From Citrobacter sp. Cu233 (lineage in GTDB: Bacteria; Pseudomonadota; Gammaproteobacteria; Enterobacterales; Enterobacteriaceae), in the NCBI RefSeq assembly GCF_030332225.1, contig NZ_JAOWIF010000033.1, positions 1 to 64,000 of the forward strand: a DNA stretch of 64,000 nucleotides. Reading direction: 5' to 3'. Both the position numbers and the translations under genes were made by a program. The notes beneath the pieces are model-generated. The model was not told where the DNA came from and made no database searches. It was given only the letters and a program-made list of their open reading frames with translations. Of the stretch, positions 9,731 to 19,070 are shown piece after piece (within the stretch, counting starts at the first letter, position 1; every line of letters begins with the position of its first letter).

Positions 9731-10140
9731 TACTTTTCCTTAAAAAACCGAAAGCTCGTTATTTACCGGGTGAGGCAAGGGAGATAACGTGCATAGAAAA
9801 TAATAGTTGGCTATCCTACAAATTATTAGCTTGCGATGTAAGCAATAATTATTTATGGGTGCGATACACGGCACGTAAAAACAAAAAAAGAGCAATCGGC
9901 TACCGACTTATTATGTCATTAATAGCAATACTGTGATGCGCATAAATACATATTGAAATTATTATCTGATTGGTGAATGTATTGGTGTCGTTTATTCGTT
10001 TTGATTATTTGTGTGTGATCAGCACAATAAAATAGTTTAGAACTCGTTTAAACAATCGCCAGGTGATATATTTATTCCGTATAGTAAATATTAAATAAGA
10101 AAGTTAATCATTCTCTACACTGTCTCAGGCATTCGGAACT
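9731..10140. promoter_or_regulatory. acrE-acrS divergent control region
   Basis: A 410-base gap with marked AT richness, especially 9900-10110, unlike the flanking genes. It must hold the acrEF and acrS promoters. The inverted arms AATACAT (9945-9951) and ATGTATT (9977-9983) resemble halves of the AcrR-family operator but are spaced too far apart to call. The composition fits H-NS binding, which is known to silence acrEF. I see no gene here. Confidence 0.55.
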
Positions 10141-10797
10141 ATGGCCAGAAAAACGAAAGCTGATGCCCTCAAAACGCGCCAGCTCCTGATTGAAACCGCG
10201 ATAGCGCAGTTTGCCGCACGCGGCGTAAGCAATACAACGCTAAACGACATTGCGGACGCCGCCAATGTGACACGGGGGGCACTTTACTGGCATTTTGAAA
10301 ATAAGACCCAGCTGTTTAATGAGCTATGGTCACAACAGCCTCCTCTCCGCTACCTTATTCAGGAAAAGCTCATTGGTCGTTGGGGCGATAATCCTTTACA
10401 GCGGTTGCGTGAGAAATTAGTTGTAGGTTTGCAATATATTGCTGAGAACCCTCGTCAGCAGGCATTAATGCAAATTTTATATCATAAATGTGAATTTCAT
10501 AACGATATGATATCAGAACAGACGATTCGCGATAAAATAGGAATTAGTCACCAAAGTATTCGTGAGTCTTTGCAGCAGTGTGCGGTTAACAATCTGATCG
10601 CTACCAGCCTTGATTTAGACGTTATAATAATTATTTTGCATGGTAGTTTTAGCGGAATAATAAAAAACTGGTTAATGAATCCAGCGAGTTATGATCTCTA
10701 CCAACAAGCACCTGTATTAGTCGATAATGTATTAAAAATGTTAAGCCCTGATGGCTGTATGCTGCAATTGATTCAGGGGGAGGATCAGGTTGGCTAG
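10141..10797 (+). CDS. acrS: TetR-family repressor AcrS (EnvR)
   Basis: Transcriptional repressor of 218 residues. The TetR helix-turn-helix covers residues 10-57, including LKTRQLLIETA, FAARGVSNTTLNDIADAANVT and GALYWHF. The C-terminal helical domain is the ligand and dimer part. It matches AcrS of E. coli over its length and lies divergent from acrEF, as there. AcrS is known to repress acrAB when acrEF is expressed. The C-terminus differs most from the E. coli protein. Codons are more AT-rich than in neighbours. Confidence 0.93.
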   Translation: MARKTKADALKTRQLLIETAIAQFAARGVSNTTLNDIADAANVTRGALYWHFENKTQLFNELWSQQPPLRYLIQEKLIGRWGDNPLQRLREKLVVGLQYIAENPRQQALMQILYHKCEFHNDMISEQTIRDKIGISHQSIRESLQQCAVNNLIATSLDLDVIIIILHGSFSGIIKNWLMNPASYDLYQQAPVLVDNVLKMLSPDGCMLQLIQGEDQVG

Positions 10798-10850
10798 TTT
10801 CTGCCGCCATGGACTGACGGCAGTGACAGAACGGTAAGCCACCGGGCGCA

Positions 10851-11036
10851 CTATTCGAGGTCGACGCAATTGACCAGCTTGAGGGGATTCACTGAGTTCA
10901 TATTCCGGCACTTGTCGTGCTCTGTTGTCATCAACTCTATCCATTGAATGAGTAGTGCATCAAAAAGAAAAACAAAGACAGCAAAAACAACCAGCCACCA
11001 ATACTTGCGAATCATTACCAAATCCTGTGTATTCAT
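10851..11036 (-). CDS. yhdU: Small membrane protein YhdU
   Basis: Predicted single-pass inner-membrane protein of 61 residues from the ATG of MNTQDLVM; an in-frame TTG two codons earlier is less likely. The span WWLVVFAVFVFLFDALLI is followed by an acidic, cysteine-containing tail (two Cys). By position between acrS and yhdJ and by its membrane span it is YhdU. No function is known. No strong ribosome site is visible, so the start is uncertain; the internal Met of MIRKYWW is an alternative. Confidence 0.75.
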   Translation of the reverse strand: MNTQDLVMIRKYWWLVVFAVFVFLFDALLIQWIELMTTEHDKCRNMNSVNPLKLVNCVDLE

Positions 11037-11097
11037 GCCCAAGCGTGCAGGGAATATACACGAAATCTAAAAGCTGAAAAGCAGACTTACAATGCTT

Positions 11098-11982
11098 TTA
11101 CTTTGCTGAAATTCCACCGCTCTTTTCCGGTAATCGACTCTTTTTAGACAAGTTTTTCGTCTTGCGCTTTTTCACCTTTGCAAGCTCATCCTCTGAAAAA
11201 TGGGAGCTAATACGCAGTCTCCGCAGTCCCATTTTTACGTATTCATCATTGATTTCAATACCGACAAACTGACGCCCTAAATCCACTGCGGTTGCCCCGG
11301 TAGTGAAGCTACCCGCGAACGGATCTAACACCCAGTCGTTTGGATTCGAGGAGGCTAAAATGATGCGTTCCAGCAGAGCTTTAGGCTTTTGGGTTGGGTG
11401 GTTTTCGTATTCATCCATCAGGTAGCGAACGCGTGGAAACTCCCAGACATTACCAGGTACTTTTTTATGATTGTAAGGTTGAGGTGGGTTCTTTCTGTAA
11501 TCGATCAGCGCGCGTTTCGCCCCAGTTTTCGCTTCAACCAAAATATCACCACGGTTAAATGTATAACTTTTTGGGTCTTTGACCATCATCAGGATCGGTT
11601 CATACATGGAGCCAAAGTACTTTTTGGCCTGTACTCCTGAGCTATCATAGGCCCATACAATACGGCTTTTGATGGTAAAGAGCTGTCGGCATTTGAGATC
11701 GATGTACGGCATGTTTTCCGTACTGTTCATGATGTACATGGTGCCTTGTGGCTTTAATATTCGATGGCATTCATCAATGCACTCGAACAGCCAGGTCAGA
11801 AAGCTCTCTTCGTCCCAGGATTCTACCAACCCGTCAAAATCTTTCCCGATGTTATAAGGCGGGTCGGCAAAGATCAGATCGATGCTTTCAGACGGCAGCT
11901 TTTTCAGTTCAGTTAGCGCATCACCCTGGATTATCTTTTTTGATTCATCACCAAAGTAGACAGGTTCACATCTTGCTTTCAT
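11098..11982 (-). CDS. yhdJ: DNA adenine methyltransferase YhdJ
   Basis: Orphan N6-adenine DNA methyltransferase, 294 residues. The catalytic motif IV is DPPYNIG (about residues 40-46), preceded by the start of a target region, and the AdoMet-binding motif I FAGSFTTG is near residue 240. The order is that of the beta class. The E. coli enzyme modifies ATGCAT, the site of CcrM-like and EcoT22I-type enzymes. The start MKARCEP was chosen for its GGAGG ribosome site and family length; a longer frame to 12027 would run into the fis terminator. There is no restriction partner nearby. Confidence 0.93.
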   Translation of the reverse strand: MKARCEPVYFGDESKKIIQGDALTELKKLPSESIDLIFADPPYNIGKDFDGLVESWDEESFLTWLFECIDECHRILKPQGTMYIMNSTENMPYIDLKCRQLFTIKSRIVWAYDSSGVQAKKYFGSMYEPILMMVKDPKSYTFNRGDILVEAKTGAKRALIDYRKNPPQPYNHKKVPGNVWEFPRVRYLMDEYENHPTQKPKALLERIILASSNPNDWVLDPFAGSFTTGATAVDLGRQFVGIEINDEYVKMGLRRLRISSHFSEDELAKVKKRKTKNLSKKSRLPEKSGGISAK

Positions 11983-12010
11983 CACCAAAGCCTCCGTGTG
12001 ACGCGAATAA

Positions 12011-12044
12011 AAAAGGCGCTTCCCCATGCCGAGTAGCGCCTTTT
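12011..12044 (-). terminator. Terminator after dusB-fis
   Basis: AAAAGGCGCT and AGCGCCTTTT form a perfect 10-bp stem 25 bases past the fis stop, followed on the minus strand by TTTATTC. It separates fis from yhdJ, whose ribosome site begins about 20 bases further. Confidence 0.92.
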
Positions 12045-12069
12045 AAAACAAACATTTCGCTGATTAGTA

Positions 12070-12366
12070 TCAGTTCATGCCGTATTTTTTCAGTTTTTTA
12101 CGCAGCGTACCACGGTTGATGCCCATCATCAGGGCAGCACGGGTCTGGTTACCGCGGGTGTATTGCATCACCATGTCCAACAGGGGCTGTTCTACTTCAG
12201 CCAGTACCAGCTCATAGAGATCGTTAACATCCTGACCATTCAATTGAGCAAAATAGTTCTTCAGTGCCTGTTTAACCGAGTCACGCAGGGGTTTTTGAGT
12301 TACCTGATCCTGAGAGTTAACGGTAGAAACGGTCAGTACGTCAGAATTTACGCGTTGTTCGAACAT
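12070..12366 (-). CDS. fis: Nucleoid protein Fis
   Basis: DNA-bending and rRNA-activating nucleoid protein, 98 residues; as far as I can compare it is identical to E. coli Fis. Residues 1-26 are the beta-hairpin arm that contacts Hin-type invertases; the C-terminal helix-turn-helix ([19 protein letters not shown]) binds DNA. It is the second gene of dusB-fis, 25 bases after dusB, driven by the stringently controlled promoter at 13397-13425. Fis activates rRNA operons such as the one at the left edge. Confidence 0.98.
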
Positions 12367-12391
12367 AGTTCTGTCAGCTCTTTATTTCTGT

Positions 12392-13357
12392 TTACGCAAA
12401 ATTTTCGAAGTATGCCTCCAACGCCGCCAGCTGTTCGCTGGAATCTTCAATGGCGTTGAATGTGCGCCGAAACTGGTCATCTGGAGCGTGTTCCTGGAGA
12501 TACCAGGATACGTGTTTACGCGCTATTCGGTACCCTTTTGCCTGACCATAAAAGTCGTGCAATTCCCGAACATGCGCACAAAGCAAGCGCTTCACCTCTG
12601 CCAGAGGCAGCGGGGGCAGCAGCTCCCCAGTGTCCAGATAATGCTGGATTTCCCGAAAGATCCAGGGTCTTCCCTGAGCTGCACGTCCTATCATCAGGGC
12701 ATCCGCCCCCGTATAGTCGAGTACAGCTCTGGCTTTATGCGGGTCAGTAATGTCGCCATTCGCGATAATCGGAATGGAAACTTTCTGCTTAACTGCCCGA
12801 ATACTGTCGTACTCAGCATCTCCATTGAACAAACAGGCGCGGGTGCGTCCATGAATGGTCAGAGCCTGAATGCCACAGTCTTCAGCCAGTTGGGCAATCT
12901 CTACGCAGTTACGGTGTTCCGGAGCCCAGCCGGTGCGAATCTTGAGTGTGACAGGAACGTCCACTGCATTGACGACCTCGGTTAGTATCGATTTCACTAA
13001 ATCCGGGTACTGCAAGAGGGCTGAACCTGCGAGCTTGCGATTCACTTTTTTAGCCGGACACCCCATATTGATATCAATAATCTGGGCGCCGCTTTCCACG
13101 TTAATACGTGCGGCATCAGCCATCTCAACAGGGTCGCTACCGGCAATTTGCACCGTGCGAATACCTGGCTCATCAACGTGCACCATTCGTAAACGAGATT
13201 TGTCGCTTTCCCAAACCTGCGGGTTAGAAGACATCATCTCGGATACCGTCAATCCTGCTCCCATCTCATAGCACAGCGTCCTGAATGGTCTGTCAGTGAT
13301 GCCAGCCATAGGTGCTGCGATCAGGCGATTTCTGAGCTGATATTGTCCGATGCGCAT
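12392..13357 (-). CDS. dusB: tRNA-dihydrouridine synthase B
   Basis: FMN enzyme reducing uridine to dihydrouridine in the tRNA D-loop (position 17 in E. coli), 321 residues. The TIM-barrel begins [15 protein letters not shown]. The catalytic cysteine lies in [11 protein letters not shown] near residue 100. The phosphate-binding part is IIANGDI and [15 protein letters not shown]. The C-terminal helical tRNA-binding domain includes KHVSWYLQ. It is the promoter-proximal gene of dusB-fis; its translation is known to influence fis expression. Confidence 0.97.
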   Translation of the reverse strand: MRIGQYQLRNRLIAAPMAGITDRPFRTLCYEMGAGLTVSEMMSSNPQVWESDKSRLRMVHVDEPGIRTVQIAGSDPVEMADAARINVESGAQIIDINMGCPAKKVNRKLAGSALLQYPDLVKSILTEVVNAVDVPVTLKIRTGWAPEHRNCVEIAQLAEDCGIQALTIHGRTRACLFNGDAEYDSIRAVKQKVSIPIIANGDITDPHKARAVLDYTGADALMIGRAAQGRPWIFREIQHYLDTGELLPPLPLAEVKRLLCAHVRELHDFYGQAKGYRIARKHVSWYLQEHAPDDQFRRTFNAIEDSSEQLAALEAYFENFA

Positions 13358-13396
13358 GAGTTAAGAAATGACCATACTGTGACTGCAAGGCGGCGT

Positions 13397-13425
13397 ATAT
13401 TACGCATTTTTTGCATGAGATGAAA
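13397..13425 (-). promoter_or_regulatory. dusB-fis promoter
   Basis: On the minus strand -35 TTTCAT (13420-13425) and -10 TAATAT (13397-13402) are 17 bases apart, followed by the GC-rich discriminator CGCCGCC. This layout matches the E. coli fis promoter, whose discriminator and start base confer stringent and growth-phase control. Upstream (13426-13597) is AT-rich sequence where Fis and IHF sites are expected. Confidence 0.85.
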
Positions 13426-13597
13426 GGCCAAACTTTGACCAATCCACTGAGGTGGATCAATGAATTGCCGTAAATCTGAGCGGGTGAAAATAATTAATCA
13501 TATAAATCATTGTATTATAAAAATGTGTCGATTTTATATACGCATATAATTTTGCGTAACTTCTCATTTTTTCTTCGAGGCCAGGCGGCATGACAAG

Positions 13598-13626
13598 ATA
13601 ATCTGCTGAATTAATCAGCAGATTAT
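13598..13626. repeat. Perfect 12-bp inverted repeat
   Basis: ATAATCTGCTGA and TCAGCAGATTAT pair without mismatch around a 5-base loop. It lies just downstream of the carbonic anhydrase relic and is likely its former terminator, though neither side has a proper T run. Confidence 0.7.
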
Positions 13627-13649
13627 TGTGACATAGTGTGACTATGCTC

Positions 13650-14000
13650 TCATTTCAGAACATGATCGTAGGGTTTTCTGAGGATTACTCGACAATCACG
13701 CGGCCATTGAGCGGTAGTGCCATCAATGGCCACAGTATCATCGGTCGAGGCCTTTAGACCCGCCGGGAGGGTATGACCATTGTTGATGAGCGTGACCGGC
13801 CCATCGGTATCGTGAACGCTAAGCGGCGAGAGGTACGCTGGAAGCGCTGTGTCGATGTTGATCGGGGATTGATTCCTCCCGGTCTGGCAAGTTTTGTTCT
13901 CTTCACTGAGTGCGCCCCGGTGTTCTGGAGAACCTTCTCCCCCGTAACCCCAGTGAGATGCAAAAACCGTTGCAGGCATGATGCTTAGCGCCAGCAGCAC
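13650..14000 (-). pseudogene. cah: Alpha-carbonic anhydrase remnant
   Basis: Periplasmic alpha-carbonic anhydrase, N-terminal third only. The readable frame has a signal-peptide core (LLALSIMPATVFA), then SHWGYGGEGSPEH and CQTGRNQSPINI, hallmarks of the family, and INNGHT. Similarity stops at about residue 90 (frame end near 117). The three zinc-binding histidines, which come later, are absent; intact enzymes have about 220-250 residues. The first codon available is GTG, with an in-frame TAG two codons before it, so the original start is also lost. The last 25 residues or so resemble nothing I know. Not functional as an enzyme. Confidence 0.88.
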
Positions 14001-14117
14001 CGCCTACCTAATGTTGCTTTTATACAATTCGTCTAATGAATAATTAATGTAATTTTATATTTTAATTTCAATGAGTTAAGTGGGTTATTTTAGCGTTGTT
14101 GCGGCGGCGGGGGAGGT

Positions 14118-14155
14118 ACAAAAAAAGGGAAAACGTGGCCTACAGAGAGGCCACG
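14118..14155 (-). terminator. Terminator after prmA
   Basis: CGTGGCC and GGCCACG form a stem 8 bases past the prmA stop; on the minus strand it is followed by TTTTCCCTTTTTTT. Confidence 0.88.
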
Positions 14156-14163
14156 GGAAAGGA

Positions 14164-15045
14164 CTATTTTTTCTTGCCGGTAATACGACACCACTCTTCT
14201 TTTTCGATGACGGGATCGAGCGTAAAGAGATCGGCATAGGCTTCGCAGACACTGTCAGCCTGGCTGGCCAGGATCCCGGAAAGCCCCAGCAAACCGCCTT
14301 CAACGGGCAGGACGCTGATTAACGGTGCCAGTTCACGTAATGGGCCCGCCAGGATGTTAGCGACCACCACATCGGCTTTCATGGCGTCTGGCTGGTCCTG
14401 CGGCAGGTAAAGTTCCAGACGTTCGGAGACGCCGTTACGCTGGGCGTTATCGCGGCTTGCCTGAATGGCCTGCGGATCGATATCGACACCAATCGCTTTT
14501 GCTGCTCCGAGTTTCAGTGCTGCAATTGCCAGGATGCCGGAGCCGCAGCCAAAGTCGATCACTGTTTTACCGTTAAGGTCGAGACCATCGAGCCACTGCA
14601 GGCACAGAGAGGTCGTTGGATGAGTGCCTGTGCCAAACGCCAGACCAGGGTCCAGCATCACATTGACGGCGTTCTCATCCGGGACATCACGCCAGCTCGG
14701 GCAAATCCACAGACGTTCACCAAAGCGCATGGGGTGGAAATTGTCCATCCATTCGCGTTCCCAGTCTTTATCTTCAAGCTGTTCGATTTTATGCACGAAG
14801 CCTTCGCCCAGCAGCGGGTGCTGTTCCAGAATAGCAACCACTTCTTTCATGTCGGTTTCGGCATCGAACAGACCAATGACATCGGTGTCGCCCCACAGGC
14901 GAGTTTCACCCGGCAGGGGCTCGAACACAGGCGTATCATGCGTATCCTGGAAAGTGATGGAAACAGCGCCTGCTTCCATCAGTGCATCGCTTAACTCTTC
15001 TGCGTTAGCACCCGTTGTGTTCAGTTTCAGTTGGATCCATGGCAT
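14164..15045 (-). CDS. prmA: Ribosomal protein L11 methyltransferase
   Basis: Trimethylates the N-terminus and lysines of L11, 293 residues. The N-terminal substrate domain covers about 1-55. A linker is followed by the Rossmann methyltransferase with AdoMet motif [19 protein letters not shown] near residue 160 and the NIL(A)GP motif ([10 protein letters not shown]). It is co-transcribed with panF, 11 bases upstream, and ends at a strong terminator. Confidence 0.97.
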   Translation of the reverse strand: MPWIQLKLNTTGANAEELSDALMEAGAVSITFQDTHDTPVFEPLPGETRLWGDTDVIGLFDAETDMKEVVAILEQHPLLGEGFVHKIEQLEDKDWEREWMDNFHPMRFGERLWICPSWRDVPDENAVNVMLDPGLAFGTGTHPTTSLCLQWLDGLDLNGKTVIDFGCGSGILAIAALKLGAAKAIGVDIDPQAIQASRDNAQRNGVSERLELYLPQDQPDAMKADVVVANILAGPLRELAPLISVLPVEGGLLGLSGILASQADSVCEAYADLFTLDPVIEKEEWCRITGKKK

Positions 15046-15056
15046 GGCAAAACTCT

Positions 15057-16508
15057 TTATTTATCAGTAGTCAATATGGCAGCTTGCGGGGCGGTAGAAC
15101 CGAAACGGTTTCCGACCAGGAAAGCCAGCAAACTTATCAGCAACGAGGGCACGATCGGATGGAAGCCCAGGTACTGAACGTTAAAGGTAGCGAGGACGGC
15201 ATACAACACGCCGCCGACAATCATGGCGCTCAATGCGCCTGCGGCGTTCGCCCGCTCCCAGTACAGGCCCAGCACCAGTGGCCACAGGAAGACCGCTTCC
15301 AACCCGCCAAACGCCAGCAGGTTGAGCCAGATAATCATCTCTGGTGGTTTCCAGGCGGCCAGCAGCAGTAATGCACCCAGCAGTAAGGTGATCACAGCGG
15401 ACATGCGCTTCAGACGCGTTTCATTTTTCAGTTGTTCCGGGCGAATGTTCAGATAAAGATCTTTAATGATCGTAGCGGAACTTTGCAGCAATTGGGCATT
15501 GATCGTCGACATGATCGCAGCCATCGGCGCGGCCAGGAAGATCCCGGCGGCAAACGGTGGTAAAACTTTTACCATCAGAGTCGGGATCACCAGATCTGGT
15601 ACCGTCAGGTCAGGGAGAACCGCACGTCCCAACGCACCCGCCAGATGCATACCAAACATCAGGATTGCCACCACGATGGTGCCGATAATAATCCCACGGT
15701 GTACCGCTTTGCTGTCTTTATAGGAGATGCAGCGTACCGCCGTATGCGGCAGTCCAATCACGCCAAAGCACACCAGCACCCAGAACGATGTCATAAATGT
15801 GGGTGACAAAATGTCATCTGCGCCTTGTGGTGATACCAGTTTAGGGTCGATGGTTTGCAGGGTTTCAACCGCATGGCTAAGGCCACCGGCAGCATGGACG
15901 ACGCCTACCAGCAGGACGATCGTACCGATCAGCATCACCATACCCTGCATCGTGTCATTCAGTACGCTGGCGCGGAATCCGCCAAACGCCGTGTAGAGCG
16001 CAATACTGACGCCAAAAATCAGCAGGCCAGTTTCGTACGGAATGCCCGCGGCAGTTTCCAGCAAACGTGCGCCGCCGATGAACTGTACCGTCATCGCCCC
16101 AACGAAGGCGACCAGCAGGCTAAGGCTCGCCAGCCAGACCAGTAACCGGCTTTGATAGCGGGCAAACAGCATATCGTTGAGGGTTACGGCATTATAGCGT
16201 CGTGCCAGAATAGCGAATTTCTTACCGAGAATACCCAGCGAAAGCCAGACGGCGGGTAACTGGATCATTGCCAGCAACACCCAGCCTAGTCCGTATTTGT
16301 ATGCCGCACCGGGACCGCCAATAAAGGAGCTTGCGCTAATGTAGGTTGCGGTTAGCGTCATGGCCAATACGACCCCGCCCATCGAGCGGCTGCCGAGGAA
16401 ATATTCATTCAGGAAAGTGCCGGTCGTGCGTTTTCTCATGGCGTAAACAGAGAGACCGAACACCACCAGAAGATAGGCAACCAGCGGCAAAATCACTTCA
16501 AGCTGCAT
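15057..16508 (-). CDS. panF: Sodium/pantothenate symporter
   Basis: Sodium-driven uptake of pantothenate, the coenzyme A precursor, 483 residues, sodium:solute symporter family with about 12-13 transmembrane helices. The SSS signature region [18 protein letters not shown] and the later [26 protein letters not shown] are clear. The ATG of MQLEVIL was preferred to one two codons upstream because GGAGG then has normal spacing and the length equals E. coli. It overlaps the end of yhdT by 11 bases. Confidence 0.96.
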   Translation of the reverse strand: MQLEVILPLVAYLLVVFGLSVYAMRKRTTGTFLNEYFLGSRSMGGVVLAMTLTATYISASSFIGGPGAAYKYGLGWVLLAMIQLPAVWLSLGILGKKFAILARRYNAVTLNDMLFARYQSRLLVWLASLSLLVAFVGAMTVQFIGGARLLETAAGIPYETGLLIFGVSIALYTAFGGFRASVLNDTMQGMVMLIGTIVLLVGVVHAAGGLSHAVETLQTIDPKLVSPQGADDILSPTFMTSFWVLVCFGVIGLPHTAVRCISYKDSKAVHRGIIIGTIVVAILMFGMHLAGALGRAVLPDLTVPDLVIPTLMVKVLPPFAAGIFLAAPMAAIMSTINAQLLQSSATIIKDLYLNIRPEQLKNETRLKRMSAVITLLLGALLLLAAWKPPEMIIWLNLLAFGGLEAVFLWPLVLGLYWERANAAGALSAMIVGGVLYAVLATFNVQYLGFHPIVPSLLISLLAFLVGNRFGSTAPQAAILTTDK

Positions 16509-16740
16509 CGTCATCCTCCAGCGGAATGTCGCGATAGATAAACTTCACCATCGCCCAGCACAGTACTATGAAAACCAGCGGCGTAAGCAGGCAGGCCATT
16601 TCGAACCAGTGCGGTAAGCCGGTAAAACCCAGCGTTGAATCTGGTAAGTAAGCGGCCACTAACCATGTGGCAAGATAGAAAAGGGTCAGCCACAGCGCCC
16701 AGCGCGCCTCTTTATGGGCCTGAACAAAACGAGCGTCCAT
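16498..16740 (-). CDS. yhdT: Small membrane protein YhdT
   Basis: DUF997 inner-membrane protein of 80 residues with two hydrophobic spans (WLTLFYLATWLVAAYL and ACLLTPLVFIVLCWAMVKFI) and an acidic C-terminus. It precedes panF with overlapping ends, as in E. coli. Small paired proteins of this kind accompany several sodium:solute symporters, so a helper role for PanF is plausible but unproven. Confidence 0.93.
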   Translation of the reverse strand: MDARFVQAHKEARWALWLTLFYLATWLVAAYLPDSTLGFTGLPHWFEMACLLTPLVFIVLCWAMVKFIYRDIPLEDDDAA

Positions 16741-16806
16741 TTTTTGTCCCTTGTGGATAAAGAAAGCGGGGATTGTACCTTATGGCACGTACGGGAGGGG
16801 AGAAAA

Positions 16807-16834
16807 ACAAAAGGCCGGAATTTCCGGCCTTTTC
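16807..16834 (-). terminator. Terminator after accBC
   Basis: AAAAGGCCGGAA and TTCCGGCCTTTT form a strong stem followed on the minus strand by TGTTTTTC. It lies 14 bases past the accC stop and before yhdT, so yhdT-panF-prmA should have its own promoter in 16741-16806. Confidence 0.92.
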
Positions 16835-16847
16835 GGTTAACGCGTGC

Positions 16848-18197
16848 TTACTTTTCCTGAAGTCCGAGTTTTTTCTCCAGGTAGTGGATGTTGGTTCCAC
16901 CGTGCTGGAAGTGCTCGTCATTCATGATGCGGATCTGCAGATCAACGTTGGTTTTGATACCGTCGATGATCAGTTCCTGCAATGCGTTTTTCATACGGGC
17001 AATTGCCACGTCGCGGTTTTCACCGTAGCAAATCAGCTTACCGATCATTGAGTCATAGTACGGAGGTACAGTGTAGCCTGCGTAAATATGAGACTCCCAG
17101 CGTACACCAAAGCCACCCGGCGCGTGGAAACGCGTGATTTTGCCCGGGCTTGGCAGGAAGGTGTTCGGGTCTTCGGCGTTGATACGGCATTCTACCGCAT
17201 GGCCTTTAACCACAACTTCGTCCTGCTTGATGGACAGCGGTTGGCCAGCAGCGATACGCAACTGTTCTTTGATCAGGTCAACGCCCGTGATCATCTCAGT
17301 GACCGGGTGTTCAACCTGAATACGGGTGTTCATTTCAATGAAGTAGAACTCACCGTTTTCGAACAGGAACTCGAAAGTACCTGCCCCGCGATAGCCGATA
17401 TCAACACAGGCTTTGGCACAACGCTCGCCGATATAGCGACGCAGTTCCGGGGTGATACCCGGCGCAGGTGCTTCTTCGACGACTTTCTGGTGACGACGCT
17501 GCATGGAGCAGTCACGTTCAGCCAGATAAATCGCGTTACCCTGACCGTCAGCCAGCACCTGAATTTCGATGTGGCGTGGGTTTTCCAGGTATTTCTCCAT
17601 GTAGACCATATCGTTGTTGAAAGCTGCTTTCGCTTCCGCTTTGGTCATGGAGATGGATTGCGCCAGTTCAGCATCACTGCGCACGACGCGCATACCGCGT
17701 CCGCCGCCGCCGCCGGAGGCTTTGATGATTACCGGATAGCCGATGCGTTTGGCATGAGCGCGGTTAGCGTCCATGTCGTCGCCCAACGGGCCGTCAGAAC
17801 CTGGAACGGTCGGTACGCCAGCTTTCTTCATCGCAGTAATCGCGGACACTTTGTCACCCATCAGACGGATAGTGTCAGCTTTCGGGCCGATGAAGATAAA
17901 ACCAGAACGTTCTACCTGTTCAGCGAAGTTGGCGTTCTCAGAGAGGAAGCCATAACCCGGGTGGATTGCCACTGCGCCGGTGATTTCAGCGGCGCTAATG
18001 ATTGCCGGGATGTTCAGATAGCTTTTAACGGACGGCGCCGGGCCAATACAGACCGTCTCATCCGCCAGCAATACGTGTTTTAAATCGCGATCCGCGCTTG
18101 AGTGCACAGCGACAGTCTTGATGCCCAGTTCTTTACAGGCACGAAGAATACGCAAGGCAATCTCGCCGCGGTTAGCGATGACAATTTTATCCAACAT
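16848..18197 (-). CDS. accC: Biotin carboxylase, acetyl-CoA carboxylase subunit
   Basis: Carboxylates the biotin of AccB using ATP and bicarbonate, first half-reaction of fatty-acid synthesis; 449 residues. The start [14 protein letters not shown] has GAGG at correct spacing; an upstream in-frame ATG was rejected. Domains: N-terminal Rossmann-like fold, ATP-grasp with glycine-rich loop [11 protein letters not shown], catalytic [10 protein letters not shown], and C-terminal barrel. It follows accB by 10 bases and ends at a strong terminator. Confidence 0.98.
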   Translation of the reverse strand: MLDKIVIANRGEIALRILRACKELGIKTVAVHSSADRDLKHVLLADETVCIGPAPSVKSYLNIPAIISAAEITGAVAIHPGYGFLSENANFAEQVERSGFIFIGPKADTIRLMGDKVSAITAMKKAGVPTVPGSDGPLGDDMDANRAHAKRIGYPVIIKASGGGGGRGMRVVRSDAELAQSISMTKAEAKAAFNNDMVYMEKYLENPRHIEIQVLADGQGNAIYLAERDCSMQRRHQKVVEEAPAPGITPELRRYIGERCAKACVDIGYRGAGTFEFLFENGEFYFIEMNTRIQVEHPVTEMITGVDLIKEQLRIAAGQPLSIKQDEVVVKGHAVECRINAEDPNTFLPSPGKITRFHAPGGFGVRWESHIYAGYTVPPYYDSMIGKLICYGENRDVAIARMKNALQELIIDGIKTNVDLQIRIMNDEHFQHGGTNIHYLEKKLGLQEK

Positions 18198-18207
18198 GTT
18201 CGCCTCG

Positions 18208-18678
18208 TTATTCGATGACGACCAGCGGCTCGTCAAATTCTACCGGTTGACCACTTTCTACCAGAATCGCTTTCACTACGCCGGATTTGTCGGCTTCGAT
18301 CTGGTTCATCATTTTCATGGCTTCAACGATGCACAGGGTATCGCCCGCATTGACTTTCTGGCCGATTTCGATGAACGCTTTCGCGTCTGGGCTCGGGGTG
18401 CGGTAGAACGTACCAACCATTGGGGAGCGTACGATGTGACCACTGATTTCCGCTGCTGCCGGCGCTTCCATACTTGGAGTGGCAGTCTGTGCAACAGCGT
18501 TAGACAGAGCCGGCTGCTGCATCACTGGTGCAGCATAAGCCTGTTGCATCATTGGAAAACTTGCAGCTGGCGCTGCACGGCTGATGCGTACAGACTCTTC
18601 GCCTTCAGAAATTTCCAGTTCGGAGATGCCTGATTCTTCAACCAGCTCGATCAGTTTTTTAATCTTACGAATATCCAT
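18208..18678 (-). CDS. accB: Biotin carboxyl carrier protein
   Basis: Carries carboxybiotin between AccC and the carboxyltransferase, 156 residues. Residues 1-35 are the N-terminal domain implicated in autoregulation, followed by an Ala/Pro/Met/Gln linker and the biotinyl domain from about 78. The biotinylated lysine is in EAMKM near residue 122, and the thumb region is [15 protein letters not shown]. First gene of accBC, with a long leader upstream. Confidence 0.98.
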   Translation of the reverse strand: MDIRKIKKLIELVEESGISELEISEGEESVRISRAAPAASFPMMQQAYAAPVMQQPALSNAVAQTATPSMEAPAAAEISGHIVRSPMVGTFYRTPSPDAKAFIEIGQKVNAGDTLCIVEAMKMMNQIEADKSGVVKAILVESGQPVEFDEPLVVIE

Positions 18679-18805
18679 GAGTGGGTTCCGTACTCTTTGT
18701 TTAGTGAGATTGTGACAGGCGTTTTACCGCCGTCTGTATAGCATTTTTATAACAGTGAGTGACAAGATGCCACGCATCTCTGGCGTTGCACTGCGTGCTG
18801 CGGCC

Positions 18806-18835
18806 ATTATATGAGATTGCCAGACTTGTTAGTCA
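18806..18835 (-). promoter_or_regulatory. Predicted accBC promoter and leader
   Basis: On the minus strand a perfect -10 TATAAT (18806-18811) is preceded 18 bases upstream by TGACTA. It would give an accB leader of about 120 bases. E. coli accBC also has a long leader and is autoregulated by AccB. The remaining 18836-19070 has AT-rich stretches but no gene that I recognise. Confidence 0.5.
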
Positions 18836-19070
18836 TTGTGCGGCTATCTTCTGCCATTTTCGGGTAAAAGACAAAATATACCTTCAATATACGATTGTCA
18901 CCCTTTCTGCGCTGTAAAAACGCTACCGGGGAGAGCAAAGGCGCACATTATAACTATTTCGTAGCAATTGGCAGCTAAATACTGGTCTTATCAGGGAAGA
19001 TAATCAACCGCTGACATGTAAAGAACATGGGTTCGTCCGTGTTTTGCAACATACTGCACATAACGTGAAA

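Noticed and set aside
9945-9983. AATACAT/ATGTATT arms as an AcrS operator
   Set aside because: Arms are separated by 25 bases, far more than in known AcrR-type operators, and such AT-rich arms occur by chance here.
17088-18083. 331-codon open frame antisense to accC
   Set aside because: It mirrors the codon structure of accC, one of the most conserved genes here, and has no ribosome site or known domain.
18679-19070. Possible loss of aroQ upstream of accB
   Set aside because: Klebsiella and Yersinia have aroQ here, but E. coli also lacks it and uses AroD, so absence is not unusual.
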